A DNA stretch of 64,000 bases from Hyphomonas sp. GTDB lineage: Bacteria; Pseudomonadota; Alphaproteobacteria; Caulobacterales; Hyphomonadaceae. The position numbers and the translations under genes are program-made. Below are positions 16,819 through 25,388 of the stretch, in pieces (within the stretch, counting starts at the first letter, position 1; every line of letters begins with the position of its first letter). The notes under the pieces are model-generated. The model was not told the origin of the DNA. It made no database searches and saw only the letters and a list, made by a program, of their open reading frames with translations. The DNA is taken from the NCBI GenBank assembly GCA_016124495.1, contig WGNP01000002.1, positions 1-64,000 of the forward strand. Direction: 5' to 3'.

Positions 16819-17739
16819 TCAAGGGGCTGGACGGAGAAGATACCTGAAAGGGGTCCTATAAAACTCCTCCATATCAACAGCCACCGCTGCATTTATGATC
16901 GGGTCGGTTTCCTTGCCGAACGTCATTTTTGGAGGGGTCGTACGCTGCACAGCTCCTGATATCCCGGCGAGCATAATGCCGTCCTTCAAAGTCAGGTAAA
17001 TCCTCATTTGCCAATTTGCAGTCGTAAGGGCTTTTCCGACAAGATCTCCGAATGTCAGCACGTTGATGTTATTTAGTCCGGCCGGCTGTCTCCCATATCG
17101 CTTGATGAAGCTGCAGTTCAGCTCATGCTCAACGCCTACATCGGCAACAAGACGGACTGCTTCGCGCAGCCATCCTCGCTCGGCAGGCGAGGCGGCGCGC
17201 CACCACTTAATCAGTTTAAGGCCACCAGCGGGACGGCCATTCGTCAGAAAGAAGCAAAGCTCGTCGCAACCTCTGACACAGACCCGCAAAATGGGTGGGC
17301 CTGCAGCTGACTGCGGCGGCAAGACGCTTTCGAGCTTAGCCCGATGGCCGAGCCATGCCTGGCGCCAGCTATTGAGAAAGTCCGGAATCTTATCTGCAGG
17401 CGGGACCACATAAAACAGGATCCTTTGGGTACGCGGACAACGCTTAAGGTACTCGATCACATGAAAGAAGACGGAAGTTATCCACGTTGCCCGGTTTTCG
17501 GCAGCCAGTGCCGCGCGACCATCGACCAGCACGAGGAGGCTATCGTAACATCCGCCGGATCCGCTGTGCGGGAATACGCCCCAGCCCTCCGGTAGGCAGG
17601 ACGGCCATTCGTCGTTGTCGGTTTCATTGAGGCGCTCCACAATTTCGTCACCATCATTATCGAGAAAGTCAAAGTCATCAGGTGCGACCCGCTTTGCATC
17701 AAAATCACGATTCCGTTCAGGCTCGTCGGCGTTTTCCAT
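16819..17739 (-). CDS. Hypothetical protein beside the TerY-P set
   Basis: A 306-residue protein of unknown family. The N-terminus is very acidic ('PDDFDFLDNDGDEIVERLNE'); the middle contains 'CYDSLLVLVDGRAALAAENR' and 'WITSVFFHVIEYLKRCPRTQ', 'ILFYVVPPADKIPDF', which has the strand-helix rhythm of a Rossmann or VWA-like fold with an Asp near the end of a strand (LVLVDG). The VWA idea is only a suggestion. The ATG at 17739 was chosen because GGAGG lies 7 bases before it; an upstream ATG at 17760 lacks one. It runs in the same direction as the kinase gene, with a 93-base gap, so it may be the last gene of the TerY-P transcript. Confidence 0.7.
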   Translation of the reverse strand: MENADEPERNRDFDAKRVAPDDFDFLDNDGDEIVERLNETDNDEWPSCLPEGWGVFPHSGSGGCYDSLLVLVDGRAALAAENRATWITSVFFHVIEYLKRCPRTQRILFYVVPPADKIPDFLNSWRQAWLGHRAKLESVLPPQSAAGPPILRVCVRGCDELCFFLTNGRPAGGLKLIKWWRAASPAERGWLREAVRLVADVGVEHELNCSFIKRYGRQPAGLNNINVLTFGDLVGKALTTANWQMRIYLTLKDGIMLAGISGAVQRTTPPKMTFGKETDPIINAAVAVDMEEFYRTPFRYLLRPAP

Positions 17740-17832
17740 AAATTTCCTCCAGCGTCTCAACGAACTTTTGCCCTTGTGAGGAAAATAGCCCGGTTTTTGG
17801 GTTTAATCGAGTGTCCCGCCTGGACACCTCGC

Positions 17833-19746
17833 TCATTTCAAACTTCGAAGCTCTTCATGCAGCAGTTCAAGCTCTTCCGATGTGGCTGCGATCTTCGGCT
17901 CAAGCGCTGCGCGCTGAACTTCCAGCTGGTCGTTCAAAGAAATCAGCCGTCGCAATTGCACATCGAGCGAGGAGATCGCCATGAAGTAGCGGCCCTCTTC
18001 CGCATTTAGCCCTGCCCTTCTCCGGCCTCGTCGATTGTCCGTGTCGACGGATTTCGGGTTGAACCTGAACCGGCGCTCAAGATCACGGCGCCACTTGAAC
18101 AGCCGCTCAGTGAGCTGATCGCCGAACCCGGGGATCTGTGACACGATCGTCAGATTGAGATCCGCCGCTGTCTCGATCCCGAACGAGACAAGCTGCGCAA
18201 TCCGGCCCGCCCCAATACCGTGGACGCATCCGGGGCCGATCCGGAACGAGTCGAGATAAGCACGTAACTGCACCTCGCGCGGCGTGGCCAACTGGAGCGA
18301 GACCGAGGCTTGCGCCTGCTTCAGCAATTGGCTTACACCTAACCGCGCCCGCTCAATATGCGCCGCCACACTGACAGCTTCTGCATAGGCTCCATTGCGG
18401 AGTTCGCTGGTCAAGGCCTTCACTTCGCCGGTGAGCTTCGCAACGCGGCGGCGGCGCCGATAGAAAATCAACTCGTTTGCGCTGAGCACAGCCACCACGA
18501 CCAACAGAGATCCAAGGAGTGCCGAGGCTATGCCGCTAGATGCAAAAGTCAGGACAGCCGACACACCGCCGATGCCGAGAAAAGTGGGCAGTTTCGCGAG
18601 GATCTTCAATCGCCAGGCCCGGCCGGCGAGAAGAGTTACCGAGGGCGTTTTCCACGTACCCAGACGTTTTGTGCGCGCAGTCTCCGCCACCAGACGCTGC
18701 GAGATCCGAAGCAATGCGGCCGGGTCAAACTTTCCGGCGCTGAGCGAAGCGGGGACCCCGTCAAGGAAGGCCACAATGCCGGCCTGCTCGAACGCGCACC
18801 AGGGGCAAGATGCGAGGCCCTTGCGATACACATGCGACCGCCTGTGGCTGCATGTCGTAAGCCCGCCCGCCAGCTCTGTCAGCGCCGCCGCCCACTCCCG
18901 CGGGGTCGGGCGGGATGAGGGCGCGTATCCCGTTCCTGGCTGAAACGCTCTCAGGAACAACGCCCGGATGTCTTCGCTGACCAGCGACAGCGGCGGCGCG
19001 GCCGGCGGCGGCTTCAGCAAAACAGGCGGATCGAGATAGGCATAGCCATGCTGCGCAATTGCGCCCGCAATCTCTGTCGGAGCCCCCGCTTTCACCGGCA
19101 CGCCAGAAAAAGGATGACGCCCCAGGAACAGGAGTTGGAAGATCAGCACCGCAAGCCCGAACGCATCATGGTCCGGCGTACGGTCCACATCAGCGAGCCG
19201 CTGCGACTGCAGCTCAGGCGGCGTATAGGTGTCCATGCCAACCTGGCAGCGGTAGATTCGGTCTCCGGCGGCAAACTGCATGCTGTCGCAGTCGATCAGC
19301 CGGACCTTGCCGTCTTTTCCGACCCTGACCGAGCCGTGATTGACATCACCTATGACAATGCCCGCCGCATGCGCCGCTGCAAAGGCGATCGCCGTGTTGG
19401 CCGCCACCCGGACAAGAAAGCCCCAGTCGCTATCGGGCAGATGACGCGCCCTGTCGCGGGGCGAGTAGATCTCGTGAATATCAAACGGCTCTGGCGCCCG
19501 GGCCATGATGAACCCTTCGATGCGCCCGTCTTTTCCCCGCAGCAGCGCGCGCGGCCAGGCGGCATGGATCGCGAGCGCGCCGGGGCCTGCGCTCACCATC
19601 GCTTCAAGCTTGGCGGCCGCCTCATCCTGCAGTGGCTCGCGGTAGATCTTGGCGACCTCTTCCGCATTGGAGACAAGCGCGAAGACGGCCCCTTCCCCGC
19701 CTTCGCCAAGTTTCTCGCCAAGGGCCGGTCTAGTCTGAAGCCGCAT
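17833..19746 (-). CDS. TerY-P protein kinase with zinc ribbon, TM and HHH domains
   Basis: A 637-residue Ser/Thr kinase. Gly-rich loop 'LGEGGEGAVFAL' (about 13-24), Lys in 'EVAKIYRE', catalytic loop 'GIVIGDVNHGSVRV', metal-binding 'RLIDCDSMQF' (DCD for DFG) and 'TYTPPELQ' mark residues 8-260. Then come a small Cys/His cluster ('TCSHRRSHVYRKGLASCPWC'), about two hydrophobic segments ('IASALLGSLLVVVAVLSANE') and a C-terminal helix-hairpin-helix ('IGAGRIAQLVSFGIETAADL', 'ISQIPGFGD'-like). This layout is the kinase of the TerY-P triad. The ATG at 19746 has GGTGAG upstream and overlaps the phosphatase stop by 17 bases. With the PP2C and VWA proteins it should form a phosphorylation switch; its target is unknown. 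Confidence 0.88.
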   Translation of the reverse strand: MRLQTRPALGEKLGEGGEGAVFALVSNAEEVAKIYREPLQDEAAAKLEAMVSAGPGALAIHAAWPRALLRGKDGRIEGFIMARAPEPFDIHEIYSPRDRARHLPDSDWGFLVRVAANTAIAFAAAHAAGIVIGDVNHGSVRVGKDGKVRLIDCDSMQFAAGDRIYRCQVGMDTYTPPELQSQRLADVDRTPDHDAFGLAVLIFQLLFLGRHPFSGVPVKAGAPTEIAGAIAQHGYAYLDPPVLLKPPPAAPPLSLVSEDIRALFLRAFQPGTGYAPSSRPTPREWAAALTELAGGLTTCSHRRSHVYRKGLASCPWCAFEQAGIVAFLDGVPASLSAGKFDPAALLRISQRLVAETARTKRLGTWKTPSVTLLAGRAWRLKILAKLPTFLGIGGVSAVLTFASSGIASALLGSLLVVVAVLSANELIFYRRRRRVAKLTGEVKALTSELRNGAYAEAVSVAAHIERARLGVSQLLKQAQASVSLQLATPREVQLRAYLDSFRIGPGCVHGIGAGRIAQLVSFGIETAADLNLTIVSQIPGFGDQLTERLFKWRRDLERRFRFNPKSVDTDNRRGRRRAGLNAEEGRYFMAISSLDVQLRRLISLNDQLEVQRAALEPKIAATSEELELLHEELRSLK

Positions 19747-20566
19747 GCTGGTGCTCACCGGCCGCAGCCGCATCGCCTGCAGTGCGTTGGATCGGCGCAA
19801 GCCGGGAGGCAAGGATCAGCGACTTGTCATCATCCGTACGCGCATTGATGGCCTCGCTCGAAAGATAGGCGGCCAGGGCATTGGCAAGGACGAGGTCTTC
19901 GCCTGCCGCGCTCGATTCCCTCACCGCTGGCAGCATCTCGTTGAAAAAGGCGTCAGCAACCGGGCTGCCCGCCGCCTCGCGGATGAGCAGTCTCTCAAGA
20001 CCATCACTGAAGAGCGAGACTTCCGCCACGCCGTAAGGCCGCAAGCCCACATGCGCCCGCTGGCGCGCATCCTCGTCGGTCAGGAAATAGGTCTCGTTGG
20101 CATAGGTTCCCCGCTGCGGCTCAAACACCAGCTCCCACCGCCCCTCAGCCGACGGCACGACAATCGCGCCGTCGCCGATCTGCACAAAGGCCGACCATGT
20201 ATCGGCCACCAACGCAGCAACCAGCGTCGAGGCATAGTCCCGCGCGGGTTGTTTCTCGGTGAACGCCCTCAGTGTCACCGCCAGCGCGGCAAAGGACAGG
20301 AAGTCCCCGAGATCAGTTTCGGTGAGCAGACCGCCCGAGTCGCGCAGACGGTCACCGGCAACGTTGAGGAAGGCTTCCGCCGCAACCTTCGCGCCGGTGG
20401 CGGCCTGAAGGGATGAACCTGCCCCGTCACAGACGCAGGCCGCCAGTACATTGCCGCGCACGGTCCCAATGAGACGCGCGGCCGCGAAATCCTCGCACCC
20501 CCGCCCCTGCGCCGCGTGACTTGTCCCCGTCACCGCCGCCTTTGCATATCGCCATCCTGACCTCAT
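19730..20566 (-). CDS. PP2C-type protein phosphatase of the TerY-P set
   Basis: A 278-residue PP2C (PPM) phosphatase. Metal-binding signatures: 'GRGCEDFAAARL' (D in motif 1), 'AACVCDGAGSSLQAATGAKVA' split around DGAGSS (motif 2), 'FVQIGDGAIVV' (GDG), 'VSLFSDGLERLL' (SDG) and 'NARTDDDKSLIL' (DD near the C-terminus). It should reverse phosphorylation by the kinase encoded immediately downstream. GGAGG lies 8 bases before the ATG, within 4 bases of the terY stop, so translation is coupled in the order VWA, phosphatase, kinase. The last 20 residues are His/Ala-rich and nonconserved. Confidence 0.9.
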   Translation of the reverse strand: MRSGWRYAKAAVTGTSHAAQGRGCEDFAAARLIGTVRGNVLAACVCDGAGSSLQAATGAKVAAEAFLNVAGDRLRDSGGLLTETDLGDFLSFAALAVTLRAFTEKQPARDYASTLVAALVADTWSAFVQIGDGAIVVPSAEGRWELVFEPQRGTYANETYFLTDEDARQRAHVGLRPYGVAEVSLFSDGLERLLIREAAGSPVADAFFNEMLPAVRESSAAGEDLVLANALAAYLSSEAINARTDDDKSLILASRLAPIQRTAGDAAAAGEHQHAASD

Positions 20567-20569
20567 GCG

Positions 20570-21247
20570 TCAGACCTCCGCCCAGCCGTCCGGCGCAGGC
20601 AGCGCGACGCGGTCGCCCGGCGAGGAACGAGATACCGCCTTCAGAGAATTAGACAGCCAGCGGAAGAGTTCGGCGAACTTGAGGCCATCAAGTTTCATCG
20701 GCGGGCGCACGGAGATCTTCGACAGCGTCTCCATGTCTGCGCCCTCGACGCCGACAGCAAAGAGCGCAAAGGCATTCGCCTCCTCGCCCTCGCGAATGCG
20801 CTTGGCCGCCTTCGTCCAGGAATCGGTCGGCGCGCCGTCCGTGATCAGGAAGATCCAGGGCCGGTAGTACGAAATCCCCGCCTCGCGGTAGGCACGCTTG
20901 CGGCCCTCAAGCTCGTCGAGCGCAAACTGGATCGCCGCACCCATCGGCGTGTCACCCGTTGTCTCGAAGGCTTCGGGATAGATCGCTTCCGGATTGGCAA
21001 AGTCCTGCCGGACCTCAACAGGGCCGAAGGTGACCACGCACAGCTCCACGCGCTTGGCCGCCAGCTTGTCCTGGCAGAGTTCGGCAATCAGCGCGTCATA
21101 GCCCTTGTTGAGCGCCTTGATTGGCGCGCCCATCATTGAGCCAGAGGTGTCCAGGAGCAGCACACACGGACACCGAGGCTCGGGGTTCTCGGCAAAGGCG
21201 GTTGAGCGGAACGGGATTTGTTCCAGTTCGAATGGTTCATCTGACAT
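20570..21247 (-). CDS. terY: TerY-like von Willebrand factor A domain protein
   Basis: A 225-residue VWA protein. The MIDAS metal-site motif DTSGSM ('[15 protein letters not shown]', about 29-43), Thr in '[12 protein letters not shown]' and Asp in '[13 protein letters not shown]' are all present, so divalent-metal-dependent protein binding is expected. The sequence fits the TerY branch, found beside tellurite-resistance-type and phage-defence gene sets and proposed as scaffold or substrate of the linked kinase and phosphatase. AAGGAG lies 9 bases upstream of the ATG. It is 27 bases downstream of the ARPP-1-type gene and 3 bases upstream of the phosphatase start, an operon of at least four genes. 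Confidence 0.92.
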   Translation of the reverse strand: MSDEPFELEQIPFRSTAFAENPEPRCPCVLLLDTSGSMMGAPIKALNKGYDALIAELCQDKLAAKRVELCVVTFGPVEVRQDFANPEAIYPEAFETTGDTPMGAAIQFALDELEGRKRAYREAGISYYRPWIFLITDGAPTDSWTKAAKRIREGEEANAFALFAVGVEGADMETLSKISVRPPMKLDGLKFAELFRWLSNSLKAVSRSSPGDRVALPAPDGWAEV

Positions 21248-21274
21248 GGCGGCGATCTCCTTCGCGTTGAGTCA

Positions 21275-22300
21275 TCAGGCAGGTTCGAATGCAGCCTTCG
21301 AAAAGGCCGAGAGGTGGACCACGTGGTCATCGGCGATAAGCGCGGACCCGCAAGCCGACGGACCGTCCAGCCGGACGTCCTCGCCGAGCCCGACCGACGG
21401 CGAGACCATCTGGTCGAGACCGATGACCGCCGCGATGAAGGCCCGGGCCGTCTCCGGCTCAGGCATCGCAAACGGCGGTGTCTCGCCAAGTGCGTTCAGG
21501 CAATAGCTGCGCACCAGCTTGCCGAAGATCGCGCCGAACGCGCGGGGGCTGCCCGCAACCTCAATCCCGACCGCGCGGCCATCGATGTAAAACACCGCGC
21601 CGACCTGGCCCTCAGCCGGCACAAAGGCTGATGACAGGCGCGCAATCTCTGCCCGGCGCAGGACATAGCTATCGTTCATCGCGGACGATGCACTGCGCGT
21701 TCCGGTTTCCTGCAGGGCTTCCTGCACGTCGTCCCAGATCGCGCGTTGGTCCGCATCGAAGTCACCCAGCGTTTCTGCGCGGCGGGCATAACCTCTGATC
21801 GGACCAACATCATCGGGCAAATCCGCGGCCCAGTCGGCGTTCACCTGGCGGGCGGTTTTCATCCGCCGCGCGCTGGCCATCCGCTCAGCCTTGCGCAGCC
21901 GGGCCTTGGCAAACAGCGCTTCGCCGCTCGAGGAAAAACCTGCCGCCTCGTACCGCCACCTGCCCTGCTCCACACAGGACACCGGAAGGGTCAGCTTCGC
22001 GCCAGCAGGAACGAGGATCGTCGCGTTGACGATCCGGTTCTGCTTGGCACCCTTGAGCTCCTCGCCGTCGAACAGAAGGACGGGCTTGTCCGAACTGTTG
22101 GTCGCCAGAAGATTGGCGACGATGCCGGCATCGGAGACTTCCGACACTTCAAGCTGCCCGGCGGCGATTGCTTCGTCGAGCAGCAGGTAGGGGCTCTCGC
22201 GGGAACTTCCCTCGGCGGTGAGCGGCAGCATGGTCAGGCGACCGGCATGGACCGGGGCGCCAGGACGCAAAGACTCAAGACAGTTCTGGATAGCACGCAT
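21275..22300 (-). CDS. ARPP-1 (DUF6569) domain protein
   Basis: A 341-residue protein matching the ARPP-1/DUF6569 family, named for its association with ADP-ribosylglycohydrolases and rhodanese-phosphatases. Typical stretches: 'LLATNSSDKPVLLFDGEELK' (about 65-84), 'GAKQNRIVNATILVPAG', 'LPVSCVEQGRWRYE' and 'AVFYIDGRAVGIEVAG'. The biochemical role is unknown; the family sits in predicted NAD-related and TerY-type conflict systems. The ATG has AGGAG upstream. It is the first gene of the leftward TerY-P operon and is divergent from the WYL regulator, so promoter control by that regulator is likely. Confidence 0.78.
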   Translation of the reverse strand: MRAIQNCLESLRPGAPVHAGRLTMLPLTAEGSSRESPYLLLDEAIAAGQLEVSEVSDAGIVANLLATNSSDKPVLLFDGEELKGAKQNRIVNATILVPAGAKLTLPVSCVEQGRWRYEAAGFSSSGEALFAKARLRKAERMASARRMKTARQVNADWAADLPDDVGPIRGYARRAETLGDFDADQRAIWDDVQEALQETGTRSASSAMNDSYVLRRAEIARLSSAFVPAEGQVGAVFYIDGRAVGIEVAGSPRAFGAIFGKLVRSYCLNALGETPPFAMPEPETARAFIAAVIGLDQMVSPSVGLGEDVRLDGPSACGSALIADDHVVHLSAFSKAAFEPA

Positions 22301-22464
22301 GGCAGGTCTCCTCTTGCTGAAACCCAGGCAAGCCGAAGGCGCTCGCTCCCGTGACGAAAAAACGGGACCGCTGAAGCCAATTGCAGGCGCTGGGATGACC
22401 GAATCACCTTATGTGCTAGAATGATCCGGTTAGTAGATGGTTCTACTTTTTTGATGCATCGTAT
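22301..22464. promoter_or_regulatory. Divergent promoter region with inverted repeat
   Basis: This carries the promoters of the ARPP-1/TerY operon (leftward) and the WYL regulator (rightward). AGTAGA (22432-22437) and TCTACT (22442-22447) form a perfect six-base inverted repeat with a four-base spacer, 18 bases before the regulator's ATG. WYL regulators of the BrxR/CapW type bind inverted repeats in their own promoter, so this is the best candidate operator. The site is short; binding is inferred. Confidence 0.45.
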
Positions 22465-23343
22465 ATGTTGAGGAACCTTAAGGTGTCAAGGACCCCCGTC
22501 GAAACTTCGCCGGAATCGCTCGGCTGGTCGGTCACCGCGCGCCTCCGCTTCCTGGAAGAACAGGCCTGGTGGACCGGCGGCGTAAACCGGCGCGACATCG
22601 TCGAACGTTATGGAATATCCGAGCAGCAGGCGTCCGGAGACTTTACCCGCTACCAGGAACTCGCCCCCGCAAACCTTGCCTATGACAAGAGCGGCAAGAC
22701 CTATCGTCCGACCGCAGAGTTCAAGCCCCTCTTCTTCGAGCCCGACTCGGCAGAGACACTCGGCCAGTTCCGCCTCATCGCAGAAAATGTCATCCCGCCG
22801 GACGCGCTCACCGACGGCGTGACCGCCGCCATCGCCGGCGCCATAGCCCGGCCTGTGGATCCGGAGCTCCTGCGCATTGTCCTGCAGGCGATCCGCGAGC
22901 GCCGGCGCATGTCGGCCTTCTATGTCTCGCTGACCTCGCCCGATGGAAAGATGCGCACGATCGAGCCGCACGCCATCGTGTTCGACGGGTTCCGGTGGCA
23001 CGCCCGCGCGTTCGACGTCGAAGCCAGCGGCTGGCGCGACTTCGTTCTCGGCCGCCTTTCGCGCGCTTCCTTGCTCGAGACCCCGAGCGAGATGACCGCA
23101 GACGATGACGCCGACTGGCAGGACATGGTGCAGCTCACCATCGCCGCCAATCCGGGCCTCAGCCCGGCCCAGCGCCGGCTCATAGAACGCGATTACGGCA
23201 TGCACCGGGGCAAGCTGGTCATCACGGTTCGCAGGGCGCTGCAGTTCTACACCAAGCTCAGGCTGGGGCTGGATCTCGACGGCAAGGCACGCTCGCCAGA
23301 GGATCAGCATATCGTGCTCGTCGAGGAGCGGTCTTCCAGATAG
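22465..23343 (+). CDS. WYL-domain transcriptional regulator (BrxR/CapW-like)
   Basis: A 292-residue regulator. An N-terminal winged helix ('ARLRFLEEQAWWTGGVNRRD', 'ERYGISEQQASGDFTRYQEL', about 25-72) is followed by a WYL domain with 'RMSAFYVSLTSPDGKMRTIE', 'PHAIVFDGFRWHARAFDVEA' and 'WRDFVLGRLSRASLLETP' (about 145-210), then a WCX-like C-terminal domain. The order and the 'GISxQQAS.D..RYQELAP' signature match BrxR/CapW repressors, which keep phage-defence operons off until a signal, probably a nucleic acid or nucleotide, binds the WYL domain. The gene is divergent from the ARPP-1/TerY-P operon, which it probably controls. Confidence 0.9.
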   Translation: MLRNLKVSRTPVETSPESLGWSVTARLRFLEEQAWWTGGVNRRDIVERYGISEQQASGDFTRYQELAPANLAYDKSGKTYRPTAEFKPLFFEPDSAETLGQFRLIAENVIPPDALTDGVTAAIAGAIARPVDPELLRIVLQAIRERRRMSAFYVSLTSPDGKMRTIEPHAIVFDGFRWHARAFDVEASGWRDFVLGRLSRASLLETPSEMTADDDADWQDMVQLTIAANPGLSPAQRRLIERDYGMHRGKLVITVRRALQFYTKLRLGLDLDGKARSPEDQHIVLVEERSSR

Positions 23344-23403
23344 TCCCTGATACATCGTCGTACCTGTTGCTCCGCAAAGGCGGTGATGGGTCACCCGGCT
23401 TGG

Positions 23404-23904
23404 CTATGCTGCCGATCTTGAGCCCATCCATCGCCAGACAGCGCGGGCGGCTTTAGCATCCGCAAGCGCGCGGTGCGCCTGCCCTTCCCAACGGTAACCG
23501 ATATGCGCGGCAGCGTGCGTCAGCTTCTGCCAGCGATACGAGTTGTACCGGGGCGACCGTTCGCCGTAGATCCGCGCAAACTGAAGCATCGCGCAGCTCA
23601 CCTGCGCTGAGCAGCGCAGCTGGTCTGGAAAGAATGCACAGTCGAAGGCGGCATTGTAGATGACCACATGCTGCCCGGAGAGCAGCCCTTGGACACGAGG
23701 CCATACAGTATCGAGTGACGGCGCGCCCGACACCATGTCATCCGAAATGCCGTGAATGCTTGTCGCAAATCCGATGGGGCGGCCAGGATCGATGAGCGTA
23801 TTGAGTACAGAGTTTCCGGCCTCGTCGATGATCGCGATTTCGACCAGCTTGTCTTCCGGCGGCCGCAGGCCCGTTGTTTCGGTATCGAGGAAATAGGTTC
23901 GCAT
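23404..23904 (-). CDS. DnaQ-like DEDDh 3'-5' exonuclease
   Basis: A 166-residue exonuclease domain. Exo I is 'YFLDTETTGLRPPEDKLVEI' (D-x-E near residues 7-9), Exo II is 'VVIYNAAFDCAFF' (N..FD, about 80-92) and Exo III is 'GQAHRALADAKAA' (H....D, about 141-153), so all DEDDh residues are present. Such proteins proofread DNA or trim nucleic acids; standalone copies also occur in defence islands. It starts 5 bases after the stop of the upstream 140-residue gene, so the two are probably cotranscribed. No ribosome site is evident beyond that coupling. The partner protein and substrate are unknown. Confidence 0.87.
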   Translation of the reverse strand: MRTYFLDTETTGLRPPEDKLVEIAIIDEAGNSVLNTLIDPGRPIGFATSIHGISDDMVSGAPSLDTVWPRVQGLLSGQHVVIYNAAFDCAFFPDQLRCSAQVSCAMLQFARIYGERSPRYNSYRWQKLTHAAAHIGYRWEGQAHRALADAKAARAVWRWMGSRSAA

Positions 23905-23909
23905 GGCGA

Positions 23910-24332
23910 CTAGTCCGGATTGCGAGTCGACACAGGCAGCAAACGCAGGCCTCGCGACCAGGCCTGCGAGTCCGTGATACTGTCTGCCCGGCTTTCGATG
24001 AAGCGGACGGCGCGTTCGATCATGCTGATGGCGCGCTGTCTCAGCTGCGGATCCCCCGACAACCAGTCCCGCTCGGCGACAATCATCTGCGCGACCGCTC
24101 CTTGAAGGCTTTCCGGTTCGGTCCCGGCCAACGCATCGCGCAGCCTCTCGGACTGCTCGATCAGCGCCTCGTCACAACGGTCAAATCCTTCCGGCAAGGT
24201 CGCAGGAAGCCCCACGGCAATGCGCTGAAGTACGCGGCTCGCGACAGGCAGCGCGTCTCGCAATCTTTCAATTCCAGAGAGCTTCGAAGCCATTGCTTCG
24301 GCCGGGCATTCCACTGCATTGTGAGTTTCCAT
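23910..24332 (-). CDS. Hypothetical protein coupled to the exonuclease
   Basis: A 140-residue, mostly helical soluble protein, unknown family. Visible features are several amphipathic helices ('GIERLRDALPVASRVLQRIA', 'LIEQSERLRDALAG', 'LRQRAISMIERAVRFIESRA') and no catalytic motif, Cys cluster or membrane segment. The ATG at 24332 was chosen because AGGAGAGG lies 5-12 bases upstream; an earlier ATG at 24356 lacks one. It is the gene directly before the DEDDh exonuclease, and helical bundles of this kind often serve as adaptors, but that is speculation. Confidence 0.65.
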   Translation of the reverse strand: METHNAVECPAEAMASKLSGIERLRDALPVASRVLQRIAVGLPATLPEGFDRCDEALIEQSERLRDALAGTEPESLQGAVAQMIVAERDWLSGDPQLRQRAISMIERAVRFIESRADSITDSQAWSRGLRLLPVSTRNPD

Positions 24333-24568
24333 TGGCCTCTCCTGGATCAAGAACATTATTCGCGGCTGCTATTGGCTGCTGTCAGGTTCGCTTCGCATCC
24401 CGCGGCTACTCATGGATCGGAATTGGTTAAGAGCTCGTTAACGACAGCGAACGATCCCGAGCACCGGGATCGGCGGCTTACGGCCGCGCAGTGTTGAAAA
24501 TGACAGGGAGGCGCGCCGCAGTCAGGCCTGCAGTAAAGGTCGAGCTTCGGGGCGAATGGGTTCGGGCT

Positions 24569-25264
24569 TCAGCCTCGAAGGGCTCGAGCAGACATGACAA
24601 AGGGTCGATTTGGATCCGGGGCGGGCGGGAGTGGTTCTGCCGGCGGCAGGGGCCAGCCTCCGATGAAGGCGTGTCGCGACAGGTTTCGGCCGGAGCCTCT
24701 TACCATACGCGCTTCGAATGCACGAAGACCTGGCCCTGGATCCAGCGGCCTTTCTATCCCCGCGCGCGCCATGAGGCTCTCCCTGACGCACGCGAGCGCG
24801 CCTGCGACTTCTTCATCTGACCGCACGAGTGGGTCGCACAACAGGCGCATGACGAGCCATTCGGTGAAGTCTGCCTTTCCGCGCATCTGCTCCGTCTGCG
24901 GATCGTCGGCCCAGCGGCTCAGGAACGAACAGGCATTTGCAGAGAGCGGCTTCAGCCTTTCCGGAACTGCGCTGTCCCGCCGGAGCTCCCGGAACATCGC
25001 AAGAAGCTGGCAGATTGCGCCATCAAGGCAGACAGGATGCTGAACCGCAAGAACGGTGCGCGCGGACTCCACGTTCTGGTCTGCCAGTTTCTCGCGCCGC
25101 ATTTGCTCGCGATCAATCTCCGGGAAGTCATATGGCGGATAAATCTCGGGAACTACGAGCTTCTCGCCGATGGCAATCCAGGTTGCCTCGCGTTCCAGCT
25201 GGATCACCTTGCCCGCATGAGCAAGCGCCAGACAGGCAATAGGCTGATCGGCAACAGACGACAT
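24569..25264 (-). CDS. Hypothetical protein
   Basis: A 231-residue soluble protein that I do not recognise. The middle is helical with 'LDGAICQLLAMFRELRRD' and 'ACSFLSRWADDPQTEQMRGK', 'FTEWLVMRLLCDPLVR'; the C-terminus is Pro-rich ('GGWPLPPAEPLPPAPDPNRP') and likely disordered. The ATG at 25264 was preferred to 25315 because AAAGGA sits 6 bases upstream. It lies in a run of four leftward genes (25880 to 23404) with gaps of about 125 and 236 bases, so a shared transcript is possible but not tight. Confidence 0.6.
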   Translation of the reverse strand: MSSVADQPIACLALAHAGKVIQLEREATWIAIGEKLVVPEIYPPYDFPEIDREQMRREKLADQNVESARTVLAVQHPVCLDGAICQLLAMFRELRRDSAVPERLKPLSANACSFLSRWADDPQTEQMRGKADFTEWLVMRLLCDPLVRSDEEVAGALACVRESLMARAGIERPLDPGPGLRAFEARMVRGSGRNLSRHAFIGGWPLPPAEPLPPAPDPNRPFVMSARALRG

Positions 25265-25388
25265 CGGGTCCTTTGGGCGCTGGCGCAGCGCAGGCCGGTC
25301 CAGTTTTTGGGCCAAGGGTGCCGGAATATGAGCCGCGACGTGAACAAAGGATCGGCGACGAAGGTCAAGAAATCCTTGCTAACCGCTC

